Positions 27,496 to 35,515 of a stretch of 64,000 nucleotides of DNA are shown piece by piece. This DNA comes from Chlamydiota bacterium (GTDB lineage Bacteria; Chlamydiota; Chlamydiia; Chlamydiales; JAAKFR01), in contig JAJFLX010000012.1 of the NCBI GenBank assembly GCA_021772465.1, forward strand, positions 129,404 to 193,403, read 5' to 3'. Made by a program: the position numbers and the translations under genes. The stretch's first letter is position 1; each line of letters begins with the position of its first letter. The notes under the pieces are model-generated. The model saw nothing but the letters and a program-made list of their open reading frames with translations. It searched no databases and had not been told where the DNA came from.

Positions 27496-28682
27496 ACCCA
27501 CACATAGGTGCGAAAGAGCCCTTGATTGAACTGCATCACAAGCAACATCACAAGAACGGAAAAGACCCAAGGGGCAAACCCACGCATCTGTTTGAAAAGA
27601 TAGGCCATGAGACCGATTAGAGGGAGCAGACCCACCACCCCCAAACTAGCGAGATACTCGACCGTGACATTCATGGGCTCAAATAGCTTGAGGGGCTGTG
27701 AAACGACGGGGATGAGCGCCCTTTGGTAGAGGAAGATATACTGCCCCTCACCTTGAAGATAAGCCTCGAAAAGCGCTAAAGGGTACCCTCCGAGCCCCAC
27801 TCCAAACAGTGGGTGGCTCAAAAAGAGATGCCATCCATTTTTGATCCCGATCCACCTCTCTAAAAAAGAGCCGTGAGAGAGGAAGTTCGCATTAAAAAAT
27901 TTGAAGAAAAACGTCTGTGCAAACCAGGGGGATAAGAGAAAGAGTAGCAAAAAGGCGGTGGCAATACCCAACAGAAACTTCGAGTAACGACGCCAAGAAG
28001 AGGAAAAAAAAGGGAAAAGTAGACAAAAGATGAGTAGAGCCACAAAAGACGCCGTCGTCGTAGATATGAGAAAAAGCGCATTTACCCCCACCACCTGCAG
28101 CAGAGTGTAGCGACGCTCTGTAAGGTAGGTGAAATTGACCCACACCACAAAAGGAGTCATATAAAGCGCGTAGAAGGAGGGCTCATAAGCAAAAGCAGAG
28201 GGGCGAGCAATCCCACTCGTGATCTGCTGCCGAACAAAGGGGTCGTGAACACCCACAAAGGAGAGAGCAAGTTGCAAACAGGCGTAGAGCCCCACACAAA
28301 CAAAAGAGGCAAAATAGAGATTTAAAACCCGCTCTTTATCGAGAAGGGTGATCAAAAGATAGGGGAGATAGACATAAAGCAGTAGAGTGAGCGAATACCA
28401 CCCCAAGAAGAGAGTGCACCTCGCCTTGTAGGGGGTGAGTGCCCAAGAGCTGAGAATAGAGAGCGTCAGAGCGATCAAAATGATCGAAAATCCTCGGCTA
28501 ATTTTGAGAGCCTTTGGTTTCACGCGACAAACGAGAAGAGCGAGCAGAGCTAAGCCTATCAAGTTATTCAAACGGAGGGTGAATCCTCCCACATTCAGAC
28601 TCAGCTGGTCGGCATGGAGCGTGAAAAAAAAGAGGAATAGCAGCGCATCGAAGCTATCTTTTAAGAGATTTTTTTGAGCCAT
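27408..28682 (-). CDS. O-antigen ligase/polymerase-like (WaaL/Wzy) membrane protein
   Basis: The 424-residue protein has about ten to twelve predicted membrane helices and a long loop near residues 255-330 containing FLERWIGIKNGW and GVGLGGYP, the pattern of Wzy_C/O-antigen ligase family proteins. Such proteins polymerise or ligate lipid-linked glycans on the periplasmic side. It overlaps the upstream cephalosporin-hydroxylase-like gene by 22 bases. Ligase versus polymerase cannot be decided from sequence. Confidence 0.8.
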   Translation of the reverse strand: MAQKNLLKDSFDALLFLFFFTLHADQLSLNVGGFTLRLNNLIGLALLALLVCRVKPKALKISRGFSIILIALTLSILSSWALTPYKARCTLFLGWYSLTLLLYVYLPYLLITLLDKERVLNLYFASFVCVGLYACLQLALSFVGVHDPFVRQQITSGIARPSAFAYEPSFYALYMTPFVVWVNFTYLTERRYTLLQVVGVNALFLISTTTASFVALLIFCLLFPFFSSSWRRYSKFLLGIATAFLLLFLLSPWFAQTFFFKFFNANFLSHGSFLERWIGIKNGWHLFLSHPLFGVGLGGYPLALFEAYLQGEGQYIFLYQRALIPVVSQPLKLFEPMNVTVEYLASLGVVGLLPLIGLMAYLFKQMRGFAPWVFSVLVMLLVMQFNQGLFRTYVWVHLTFVSVLVREKSVSKEVFSPSWVWKAR

Positions 28683-29410
28683 GCTTCCGGAAAATGGGTG
28701 ACAGATTCACGAATAAGAGAGCGGTTGTATCTCCTCTCTGGAGGCTCGAGAATAAAATCGGAGCGCTCCTTGAGAAAATCGCGCACAGCAGCGCAAGGGT
28801 TGTCCCACGACCAGTGCGCCTTTCCACGTGGAGCGTCTGTGAGATCCTTTTTGATCCCATCGGTCGCTATCAAATAAGAACCAGGCGTCACAAACGGCGC
28901 AAAACTCATGAGTTCTCGAAGGACATGGTTATAACTGTGGTTTGAATCGAGAATAACCAGGACTGTGTCTGTCTGCTTTACATATGAGCTCACCTGCTCC
29001 AAAGTTTCGGGGTCTGTCGAACTCCCATCGATACACTCAAACCAGGGTTTTAAGGGGTGGTTTTCAAGCACTGATCGATTTGGGTCGCGAAGGGCGACAT
29101 CGACCCCGAGAGCTCTCCCCTTGTTCATCGCTTGGCAGAGGGTAGCATAAAAGAGAAGAGAGCCCCCAAACGCAACGCCAGTCTCAACGATCAGATCGGG
29201 CTTCAGCGCCCAGATCACCTCTTGAAGGCGAATGAGGTCTTCAGGCAGCTGCAAAGCGGGCTGCCCCATCCAAGTGAAAGTGTAGTGGTAGCGTAAGTTC
29301 CACCCCACTTTAAGCCAAAGTTTCGACAAGTGAGCAAAAGCTTCCTCAGAGTAGAGGGGAAGCTGCTTCCCATCGACAGTAAGCACCTCTTCATCGAGTG
29401 AGTAATGCAT
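28661..29410 (-). CDS. Cephalosporin hydroxylase (CmcI)/rhamnosyl O-methyltransferase family protein
   Basis: The 249-residue protein matches the CmcI-like family of SAM-dependent sugar O-methyltransferases: DLIVETGVAFGGS forms the SAM-binding loop, LGVDVALRD follows, and VILDSNHSYNHV carries the likely metal and catalytic residues. Despite the family name, most members in glycan loci are methyltransferases. A GTG at 29428 is an alternative start; the ATG at 29410 has GGGAAG before it. It overlaps ugd by 20 bases on the same strand. Confidence 0.82.
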   Translation of the reverse strand: MHYSLDEEVLTVDGKQLPLYSEEAFAHLSKLWLKVGWNLRYHYTFTWMGQPALQLPEDLIRLQEVIWALKPDLIVETGVAFGGSLLFYATLCQAMNKGRALGVDVALRDPNRSVLENHPLKPWFECIDGSSTDPETLEQVSSYVKQTDTVLVILDSNHSYNHVLRELMSFAPFVTPGSYLIATDGIKKDLTDAPRGKAHWSWDNPCAAVRDFLKERSDFILEPPERRYNRSLIRESVTHFPEAWLKKIS

Positions 29411-30749
29411 CGACTTCCCGGTTTGCACAAGCTACAGGTCGACCAATTGAGATGTATTCGTACCCTTTTGCAACCATCTCATCTGGCGAGTATTGATTGC
29501 GCCCATCAAAAAGGAGACGACACTTCGGTTGCACGCTCTTAAAATCGACAAAGCGAAACTGCTTCCATTCAGTGACAAGAGCGATTGCATCGACTCCTTC
29601 TGCTGCTTCAAATTCATCGTGGCACCAAGTAATTTGAGGAGAGTTTCTCAGCAAAGCTTTTGCTTGAGGCATAGCAACAGGGTCAAAAAGGCGCAGCTTT
29701 GCCCCCTTTTCGAGCAGCTGCCGCACTAAAGTGAGAGAGGGGGCTTCGCGCATATCATCGGTACCTGGCTTAAAAGAGAGCCCCCAAATGGCAACCGTTT
29801 TCCCCGTCAAATCTCCCATAAAATGAGCAATGATTTTTTCTCCGAGCAGCTTTTTTTGTCTCTCGTTGATCTCTTCAATAGCATCGAGTAGTAGGGTGGG
29901 AGCGCCCAAATTTTTTCCCGTCGCTTTGAGAGCCTTGATATCTTTGGGGAAACAAGAGCCGCCATACCCCATCCCCGCATAGAGGAAGGCGTAGCCAATC
30001 CGGCTATCTGAGCCTATCCCTTTGCGTACTCTAGTAATATCGGCTCCCACCTCTTCACAAAGCGCTGCCATTTCATTCATAAAGGAGATGCGCGAGGCGA
30101 GCATCGCATTTGCCGCGTACTTGGTCATCTCAGCTGAGACGGTGTCCATCACTAAAAGGCGGTCGTGATTGAGGTTGAAAGGGGCATAAAGCTCGGTCAG
30201 TAAAGCTGCAGCGGCTTGGCTCTCCGTACCAATGACAATCCGATCGGGTTTCAAAAAGTCTTGAACCGCATCCCCCTCTTTGAGAAATTCTGGATTCGAC
30301 ACCACATCGAAAGGAACCTCTATCTCCCTTTCCCTGAGCTTTTCAGTGACAATTTCACGCACAAGAGCTGCCGTGCCGACAGGCACTGTCGATTTGTTGA
30401 CGAAAATTGTGTAGTCCCTCATCTCGCGTGCAATTGCTTCAACTGCGTTTCGAAGGGCTGTCAAATCTGCTGACCCTCCCGCACCTGTTGGGGTCGAGAC
30501 TGCCAAAAAGCAAATAGGTGACTCAGCAACAGCTGTGGGGTAATCAGTTGTGAAATGAAGTCGCCCTGCGCTGTGGTTACGCCAAACAATCTCTTCGAGC
30601 CCCGGCTCATAGATGGGAATTACCCCCTCTTTAAGGCTTTGAATCTTCTCTTGATTGATGTCGAGACAGGTGACTTGATGCCCCATTTCGGCAAAGCAAG
30701 CCCCAGTCACCAGCCCTACATACCCGGTTCCAACGACTAAAATTTTCAT
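29391..30749 (-). CDS. ugd: UDP-glucose 6-dehydrogenase
   Basis: The 452-residue enzyme oxidises UDP-glucose to UDP-glucuronate with two NAD. It has GTGYVGLVTG at the N-terminus and the catalytic cysteine in YGGSCFPKD, with the C-terminal UDP-binding domain including WGLSFKPGTDD. The frame extends to a TTG at 30785, but the ATG at 30749 begins MKILVVGTG as in the family and has GAGAGGA just upstream. It is divergent from the UDP-glucuronate epimerase gene at 30809, so the two genes define a uronic acid pathway sharing one control region. Confidence 0.94.
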   Translation of the reverse strand: MKILVVGTGYVGLVTGACFAEMGHQVTCLDINQEKIQSLKEGVIPIYEPGLEEIVWRNHSAGRLHFTTDYPTAVAESPICFLAVSTPTGAGGSADLTALRNAVEAIAREMRDYTIFVNKSTVPVGTAALVREIVTEKLREREIEVPFDVVSNPEFLKEGDAVQDFLKPDRIVIGTESQAAAALLTELYAPFNLNHDRLLVMDTVSAEMTKYAANAMLASRISFMNEMAALCEEVGADITRVRKGIGSDSRIGYAFLYAGMGYGGSCFPKDIKALKATGKNLGAPTLLLDAIEEINERQKKLLGEKIIAHFMGDLTGKTVAIWGLSFKPGTDDMREAPSLTLVRQLLEKGAKLRLFDPVAMPQAKALLRNSPQITWCHDEFEAAEGVDAIALVTEWKQFRFVDFKSVQPKCRLLFDGRNQYSPDEMVAKGYEYISIGRPVACANREVDALLTR

Positions 30750-30773
30750 CTTCCTCTCGATAAATTTGAAGCG

Positions 30774-30797
30774 ATCATAGCACAAATCTGCTATGAT
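30774..30797. promoter_or_regulatory. Perfect inverted repeat between divergent ugd and uronate epimerase genes
   Basis: ATCATAGCA at 30774-30782 and TGCTATGAT at 30789-30797 are exact reverse complements around a 6-base centre. Each arm contains TATGAT, a good -10 sequence, one for each strand. The element could be a symmetric pair of overlapping promoters or an operator controlling both genes. No convincing -35 box accompanies either -10. Confidence 0.5.
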
Positions 30798-30808
30798 AGG
30801 CGAACAAA

Positions 30809-31795
30809 ATGGGAAAAAAAATCTTTTTAACAGGCGCTGCTGGTTTTATCGGTTTTCACGTAGCTCTTGCACTCAAAAATCGGGGTGATGAGGTCGTTGG
30901 TCTCGATAATTTTAACGACTACTACTCTCTTCACCTGAAGCGGCAACGGGCGAGTCTTCTCGAAGCGGAAGGGATCGAGGTGATCGAAGGGGATATCAAC
31001 GACCCCACTCTTGTCGACTCTATTTTTAAATTACACCGATTTACCGACGTGTGCCACCTCGCAGCTCAAGCGGGTGTGCGCTATGCAAGATCTCACCCTC
31101 AAGCTTATTTATCGAGTAATATTGATGGATTTCTCTCCCTTCTCCAGCAGTTACGCAGCTCCCCTCATGTGAAGTTGACATATGCCTCATCCTCTTCTGT
31201 CTACGGCCTCAACACCAAGACCCCTTTTTCTGAGTCAGACCCGACCGATTGCCCTGCCAACCTTTATGCAGCAACCAAAAAAGCGAATGAGCTGATGGCT
31301 TTTAGCTACCACCATCTTTATGGAATTCGGATGACAGGTCTCCGTTTTTTCACCGTCTATGGACCTTGGGGGCGACCCGATATGGCCTACTTTGCTTTCA
31401 CCAAAGCGATTTTAGCGAAAGAGCCGATTCACCTTTTTAATAGAGGGGAGATGGAGCGAGACTTCACCTATATCGACGATATCGTTCGAGGTACGCTTGC
31501 AGCGATTGACTACGAGGGAGAGTACGACCTCTTCAATTTGGGCAACCACACTCCAGTGGCTCTTCTCGATTTTGTCGCCACATTAGAAAAACTGCTGGGC
31601 CAAGAGGCGCGCAAGGTTTTTGAAGGTGAGAGTGCCGGTGAAGTACGGTGCACCTATGCTGATATCACCCATGCTCGAGAAAAACTGGGCTACACCCCAA
31701 GAGTCGACCTAGAAGAGGGGCTTACAAAATTTCTCGATTGGTATTTAAAGGCAGCTGGAAGCGATTCGATGATATCACTCGCAACGAGACTGTAA
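30809..31795 (+). CDS. UDP-glucuronate 4-epimerase-like NAD-dependent epimerase
   Basis: The 328-residue extended SDR has TGAAGFIGFH, DNFNDYY, AAQAGVRYA, SSSSVYG, the catalytic YAATKKANE and RFFTVYGPWGRPD. The DNFNDYY and GVRY-x-R patterns are characteristic of UDP-glucuronate 4-epimerases (LpsL/GAE), which make UDP-galacturonate. Its neighbour ugd would supply the substrate. The 3' end overlaps the convergent nnr gene by 106 bases, so its last 35 codons are coding on both strands. Confidence 0.9.
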   Translation: MGKKIFLTGAAGFIGFHVALALKNRGDEVVGLDNFNDYYSLHLKRQRASLLEAEGIEVIEGDINDPTLVDSIFKLHRFTDVCHLAAQAGVRYARSHPQAYLSSNIDGFLSLLQQLRSSPHVKLTYASSSSVYGLNTKTPFSESDPTDCPANLYAATKKANELMAFSYHHLYGIRMTGLRFFTVYGPWGRPDMAYFAFTKAILAKEPIHLFNRGEMERDFTYIDDIVRGTLAAIDYEGEYDLFNLGNHTPVALLDFVATLEKLLGQEARKVFEGESAGEVRCTYADITHAREKLGYTPRVDLEEGLTKFLDWYLKAAGSDSMISLATRL

Positions 31796-33195
31796 GAAGA
31801 GAGCTCTTCAGCTGCAAGCTCCCCAGCGACAGCGTGCAAGTGGGCTGCGAGATTTGCAGCCCAAAGCGGCTCTTTGGTTTGCGCTAGTAAAGCCACTACT
31901 ATCCCTGTCAACACATCGCCACTCCCCGCTGTAGCCATTCCCGGATCCCCTCTCGCGCAGAGGTGAGGCTTCTCTCCTGGATGCACGATAAACGTCGGGG
32001 CTCCCTTCAATAGGATCGTGACGTTTTGCTCCTCAGCATACACTTGAGTCCTCTCGAGCAATTCCCGACTCGAAAGCCCCTTCTCGATCCCCAAAAGTCG
32101 CTTCATCTCACCGTGGTGCGGAGTGAGAATTGTCTGCTCGGGAAAAGGAGTTGGGTGGCTAGCGAGCAGATTGAGCGCATCTGCATCGATCACGCACGGC
32201 TTGTTGATGCGAGCGAGCAAATCGACAAAACGTCTCTCTTTGCCAATGCCAGGGCCTATAAACACCGCAGAGGCGCGCTCAACTTCTTGGAAAAAGCTCG
32301 CTTCATTAAACGGCTGGGAAATCACCTCGAAAGGCGCTGCAGCGAGCTCCGCTTCCATCCCTTCGGGATGAAACAGTCTCACGATCCCTGCGCCCGCTCG
32401 AAGTGCAGCGAAGCTTGCGAGAAGCGGGGCCCCTGCCATCCCTTTGCTGCCCCCAAGACCTAGGACGTATCCTGCTTGGTATTTGTGTCGATTTCTCACA
32501 ATCTGAGGAAGAAGTGGATCGCGCAAAATAAAATCGGGCTCTGCCTCTTCAATGTACTTCGCCTCCAGCCCAAAACCATACACAGAGAACTTCCCCACAT
32601 GGTTCCAGGCGTTATCTAAAAAACAGCCCGATTTGGGCAGCCCAAGAAAAAGCGTTTCAGCTGCTTGAATGGCCACCTCACCCATAGCCCCACTATTGCC
32701 ATCTACTCCCGAGGGAATGTCGATAGAGACGATGGGAAGCTTGGATTGATTCGCTTCCTCGATGACTTCACGTAAGAAGGGGCTCAGTTCCCCGTGAAAC
32801 CCTGTCCCTAAAATCCCATCGAGGATCATCTCGTAGTTTTCGAAACGAATTTTGTCCCCCTGCTTGATCCATTCGATATGCCCTCCAGCTTGAGAGAAAG
32901 CTGCACTCTTTTTTTGGCAAAGAGTGGAGCATTGATCATGGGGAGCTAGAGCGAATGCTTTGACTACGAAGCCCCCTTCGCGCAAGATCCTTCCAGCGAC
33001 ATAAGCATCTCCAGCATTATTGCCGGGACCACAAAGCAATAGGATTCGAGGGTGCAAGTGAGCGCGGGCTAAAAACTGTTGTACGCCACTTGCAACACTA
33101 GCGCCTGCTTGGTCCATAAACTGTTCTTCGAGAGCTCCTTCTGCGTAAGCCATCTTCTCGATGCGGCCCATTTCATGCGCTTTGACAACTTTCAT
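31690..33195 (-). CDS. nnr: Bifunctional NAD(P)H-hydrate epimerase / ADP-dependent hydrate dehydratase
   Basis: The 501-residue metabolite-repair enzyme restores damaged NAD(P)H hydrates. The N-terminal YjeF_N epimerase domain (about 1-215) includes LCGPGNNAGDAYVAGR and IPSGVDGNSG. The C-terminal YjeF_C ribokinase-like domain includes GLGGSKGMAGA, TPHHGEM and the catalytic TAGSGDVLTG. Both domains are intact. It overlaps the mreC-like gene by four bases as a minus-strand operon partner. The last 35 codons overlap the opposite epimerase gene, and the C-terminus (after about 475) is poorly conserved-looking. Confidence 0.93.
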   Translation of the reverse strand: MKVVKAHEMGRIEKMAYAEGALEEQFMDQAGASVASGVQQFLARAHLHPRILLLCGPGNNAGDAYVAGRILREGGFVVKAFALAPHDQCSTLCQKKSAAFSQAGGHIEWIKQGDKIRFENYEMILDGILGTGFHGELSPFLREVIEEANQSKLPIVSIDIPSGVDGNSGAMGEVAIQAAETLFLGLPKSGCFLDNAWNHVGKFSVYGFGLEAKYIEEAEPDFILRDPLLPQIVRNRHKYQAGYVLGLGGSKGMAGAPLLASFAALRAGAGIVRLFHPEGMEAELAAAPFEVISQPFNEASFFQEVERASAVFIGPGIGKERRFVDLLARINKPCVIDADALNLLASHPTPFPEQTILTPHHGEMKRLLGIEKGLSSRELLERTQVYAEEQNVTILLKGAPTFIVHPGEKPHLCARGDPGMATAGSGDVLTGIVVALLAQTKEPLWAANLAAHLHAVAGELAAEELSSYSLVASDIIESLPAAFKYQSRNFVSPSSRSTLGV

Positions 33196-34187
33196 TTCAG
33201 CTCCTCATTGAATTCTAACGGACTCATCACACAGACGCTCTCTAGATCGTCTAGATTGCCAAGCGCTGGTTTCGCTTCGATGTCATAAGTGCAAGCCCCT
33301 TCAACTAGAGGGTAGACTTTAGATACAATCCCTACGTGAAGCCCCGGAGGAAACACGCCATCCATACCCGTCGTGATCAATAGATCGCCACATGCGATCA
33401 AAGGGATCGGATCGAGCTTTGATTTGGAATCTACCGGCTTGCCACTTCTCAACTCCCTAGCGGGTCCATACTCATCGGGAAAATCATAATTGAATCCAAT
33501 CCCTCTCAACTTTTGGTTGCGCGATCTCCAAAGCGGCGACCCTGCCCCTTGAACTATCCCTTTTGCCAAGTAGGCAGGAGGGGCGTTCCCCTCGAGTTTT
33601 TCTTGTAGCAAATGGAGCGCCCGAATGCAAGCGCGCTGCTGCTCACCGGTGAGCGGGAGGTCCTCTCTATCTTCGAGCTCTTTGAGCAAAGGGTCGATGT
33701 GAGTCAAAAGATTTGCATGCTGCTCAACACCTCGAAAAACACGCACGGAGGGCTTTAAAGCGACATCGGTAATCAACCGCACCCGGGAGTGACGCCTACC
33801 TACATAGTCAATCACTCCAACGAGTTGCATGCCTACGACAACTGGGCTGTTTTTTTGTATGAGGGGGCTATTTTTTTTCCCGACATCGATCCAAAGCGAG
33901 CTCGACCAGCTGCTAGGGTCGCGGTAGATAACGCGCGCCGGAGCAACCCCTTTGATCTCCGCCTCTTCCCACTTGGAAAGTTCTTGCCAAAGCAGGTGGT
34001 TTTCAATCTCCAGCCGGTTGATTTCGGCTTTCTCGTCATGACTCGATTGGAGCCGGAAGAGGGGAGAGCAGAGTGCAAAAAAGCGACCACGCACCCCTTC
34101 AACAAAAAGAGGGGGCAAGCTAAAGAGAAGAAATAACACTCCGACAATCAGAAGGTATTTTTTATAAGGATACCGCCGTAAGCGCAT
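33192..34187 (-). CDS. mreC: Rod shape-determining protein MreC-like
   Basis: The 331-residue protein has one N-terminal membrane helix (about 11-30), a short coiled-coil (about 48-75) and the MreC beta-barrel domain with VPARVIYRDPSSW, VVVGMQLVGVIDYVG and the late DLLITTGMDGVFPPGLHVGIV. MreC links MreB to peptidoglycan synthases in the periplasm; chlamydiae use MreB-directed septal peptidoglycan. It corresponds by position to CT638, next to tyrB. It overlaps tyrB by 26 bases and nnr by four. Confidence 0.88.
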   Translation of the reverse strand: MRLRRYPYKKYLLIVGVLFLLFSLPPLFVEGVRGRFFALCSPLFRLQSSHDEKAEINRLEIENHLLWQELSKWEEAEIKGVAPARVIYRDPSSWSSSLWIDVGKKNSPLIQKNSPVVVGMQLVGVIDYVGRRHSRVRLITDVALKPSVRVFRGVEQHANLLTHIDPLLKELEDREDLPLTGEQQRACIRALHLLQEKLEGNAPPAYLAKGIVQGAGSPLWRSRNQKLRGIGFNYDFPDEYGPARELRSGKPVDSKSKLDPIPLIACGDLLITTGMDGVFPPGLHVGIVSKVYPLVEGACTYDIEAKPALGNLDDLESVCVMSPLEFNEELK

Positions 34188-35337
34188 CGGCTACATAGTC
34201 CATGTTGTTGTGATTGAGTCCAGCTATATTGATCCTTCCGTCAGAGGGGAGGTAGATCCCATACTCCTCCATGAGACGCGCCACTTGCCTAGCATTGAGA
34301 TCGGTATAGGTAAACATCCCTTGTTGGGCCTCAAGAAAATCAAAGCGATCGCTCGTTTGGGCAAGCCTCTCAATAAGACCCTTTCGCATCTCAGCTATCC
34401 GTTCACGCATAGCAGTCAGCTCAATCACCCAATCGGCATGCAAATGGGGGGTTTCCAAGATAGTAGAGACGATTCGAGCGCCATGGCAAGGGGGATTTGA
34501 ATACCTTCCTCGTATGAGCGGCTTCACTTGAGTCGCAACACGCTTCGCCTCTTTAAGGTCTTTGCCAACAACATAAAGCGCTCCTGTCCGTTCCGCATAG
34601 AGCCCAAAATTCTTCGAGTGCGAAACAGCCACGAGCAGCTGCATGCCCGATTCTACAAAATGGCGCAGCGGCGCGGCGTCCTCTTCAAGCCCCTCACCAA
34701 AACCTTGATAGGCGCAATCAAAGAAGGGGAGAATTTCCCGCTTTCTCATGAGATTTGCTATCTCTTTCCACTGCTCAAAAGTGGGGTCTACACCTGTCGG
34801 GTTGTGGCAACAAGCGTGCAAGAGAAGGGCGCTATTTTTGGGCAACTTTTCGAGTGCATCAAAGAAGCGCTGCTCGTCCATGCCGTGCGCCACTTTATCG
34901 TAATAGGGGTAGCTGGCAACCACGAGGCCCGCTTCAGAAAATATTCGCGTATGGTTCGCCCAGGTTGGATTTGGCAGATAGATTTGACTCAGTCCACACT
35001 GCTTGATCAAAGCGCCTCCAATATGGAGAGCCGCAGTCCCCCCAGCAGTTTGGGCCCCATAGACGCGCTCTTCCACATCTCCAAACAATAGCCTCTGCGA
35101 CCCTTCAATGTAGGAGTGAAGTCCATCAATTGGAAGGTAGTCTTTGCTGCTCTCTTGCTCGAGCACCATCGACTCAGCTCTTTTTACAACAGACAAAATA
35201 TAAGGGCGCAGTTCTGCTGTTTTGTAGACTCCAGCTCCGAGATTGACCTTCGCTTTTCTCACATCTTTTTTAAAAGAAAGATTTAACCCAAAAATGGGAT
35301 CGGGGGGCAAGTGTTCAAGAGTCTCAAAAAAATCCAT
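34162..35337 (-). CDS. tyrB: Aromatic/aspartate aminotransferase
   Basis: The 391-residue class I PLP enzyme transfers amino groups between aspartate or aromatic amino acids and 2-oxoglutarate. It has NPTWANH, CCHNPTGVDPT, and the PLP lysine in SHSKNFGLY followed by YAERTGAL. The longer frame to 35364 adds nine residues; the ATG at 35337 starts MDFFETLEHLPPDPIFGLN, the family-like N-terminus. tyrB next to the mreC-like gene matches C. trachomatis CT637-CT638. Confidence 0.93.
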   Translation of the reverse strand: MDFFETLEHLPPDPIFGLNLSFKKDVRKAKVNLGAGVYKTAELRPYILSVVKRAESMVLEQESSKDYLPIDGLHSYIEGSQRLLFGDVEERVYGAQTAGGTAALHIGGALIKQCGLSQIYLPNPTWANHTRIFSEAGLVVASYPYYDKVAHGMDEQRFFDALEKLPKNSALLLHACCHNPTGVDPTFEQWKEIANLMRKREILPFFDCAYQGFGEGLEEDAAPLRHFVESGMQLLVAVSHSKNFGLYAERTGALYVVGKDLKEAKRVATQVKPLIRGRYSNPPCHGARIVSTILETPHLHADWVIELTAMRERIAEMRKGLIERLAQTSDRFDFLEAQQGMFTYTDLNARQVARLMEEYGIYLPSDGRINIAGLNHNNMDYVADALTAVSL

Positions 35338-35357
35338 AGCGCCCACTCTAGCACAGA

Positions 35358-35386
35358 TTGTCAAAAAGGAGAAGAGTTGCTAATCT
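35358..35386 (+). promoter_or_regulatory. Predicted sigma-70-type promoter for tRNA-Ala
   Basis: TTGTCA at 35358-35363, a 17-base spacer and TAATCT at 35381-35386 predict a start about 13 bases before the tRNA. Spacing is ideal and both boxes are close to consensus. Confidence 0.6.
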
Positions 35387-35405
35387 TCCCTCGCCCTGAT
35401 TATAA

Positions 35406-35478
35406 GGGGCGTTAGCTCAGTTGGTAGAGCGCAACAATGGCATTGTTGAGGTCAACGGTTCGATTCCGTTACGCTCCA
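35406..35478 (+). tRNA. tRNA-Ala (GGC anticodon)
   Basis: The cloverleaf is complete: acceptor GGGGCGT with ACGCTCC (one G-T pair), D arm GCTC/GAGC, anticodon stem CAACA/TGTTG around loop ATGGCAT, and T loop TTCGATT. The anticodon GGC reads GCC and GCU alanine codons. The discriminator is A and no CCA is encoded. The symporter gene starts 38 bases downstream and may be co-transcribed. Confidence 0.97.
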
Positions 35479-35515
35479 ATATCCTAAAATCGTCTCTTCC
35501 TGTATAATAGAGTTT

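Noticed and set aside
34528..35091. 187-codon plus-strand frame
   Set aside because: It is antisense to tyrB, whose PLP lysine and other motifs are intact on the minus strand.
35401..35406. TATAAG as a -10 box next to tRNA-Ala
   Set aside because: It overlaps the first base of the tRNA, so transcription would begin inside the mature tRNA; the promoter at 35358-35386 fits better.
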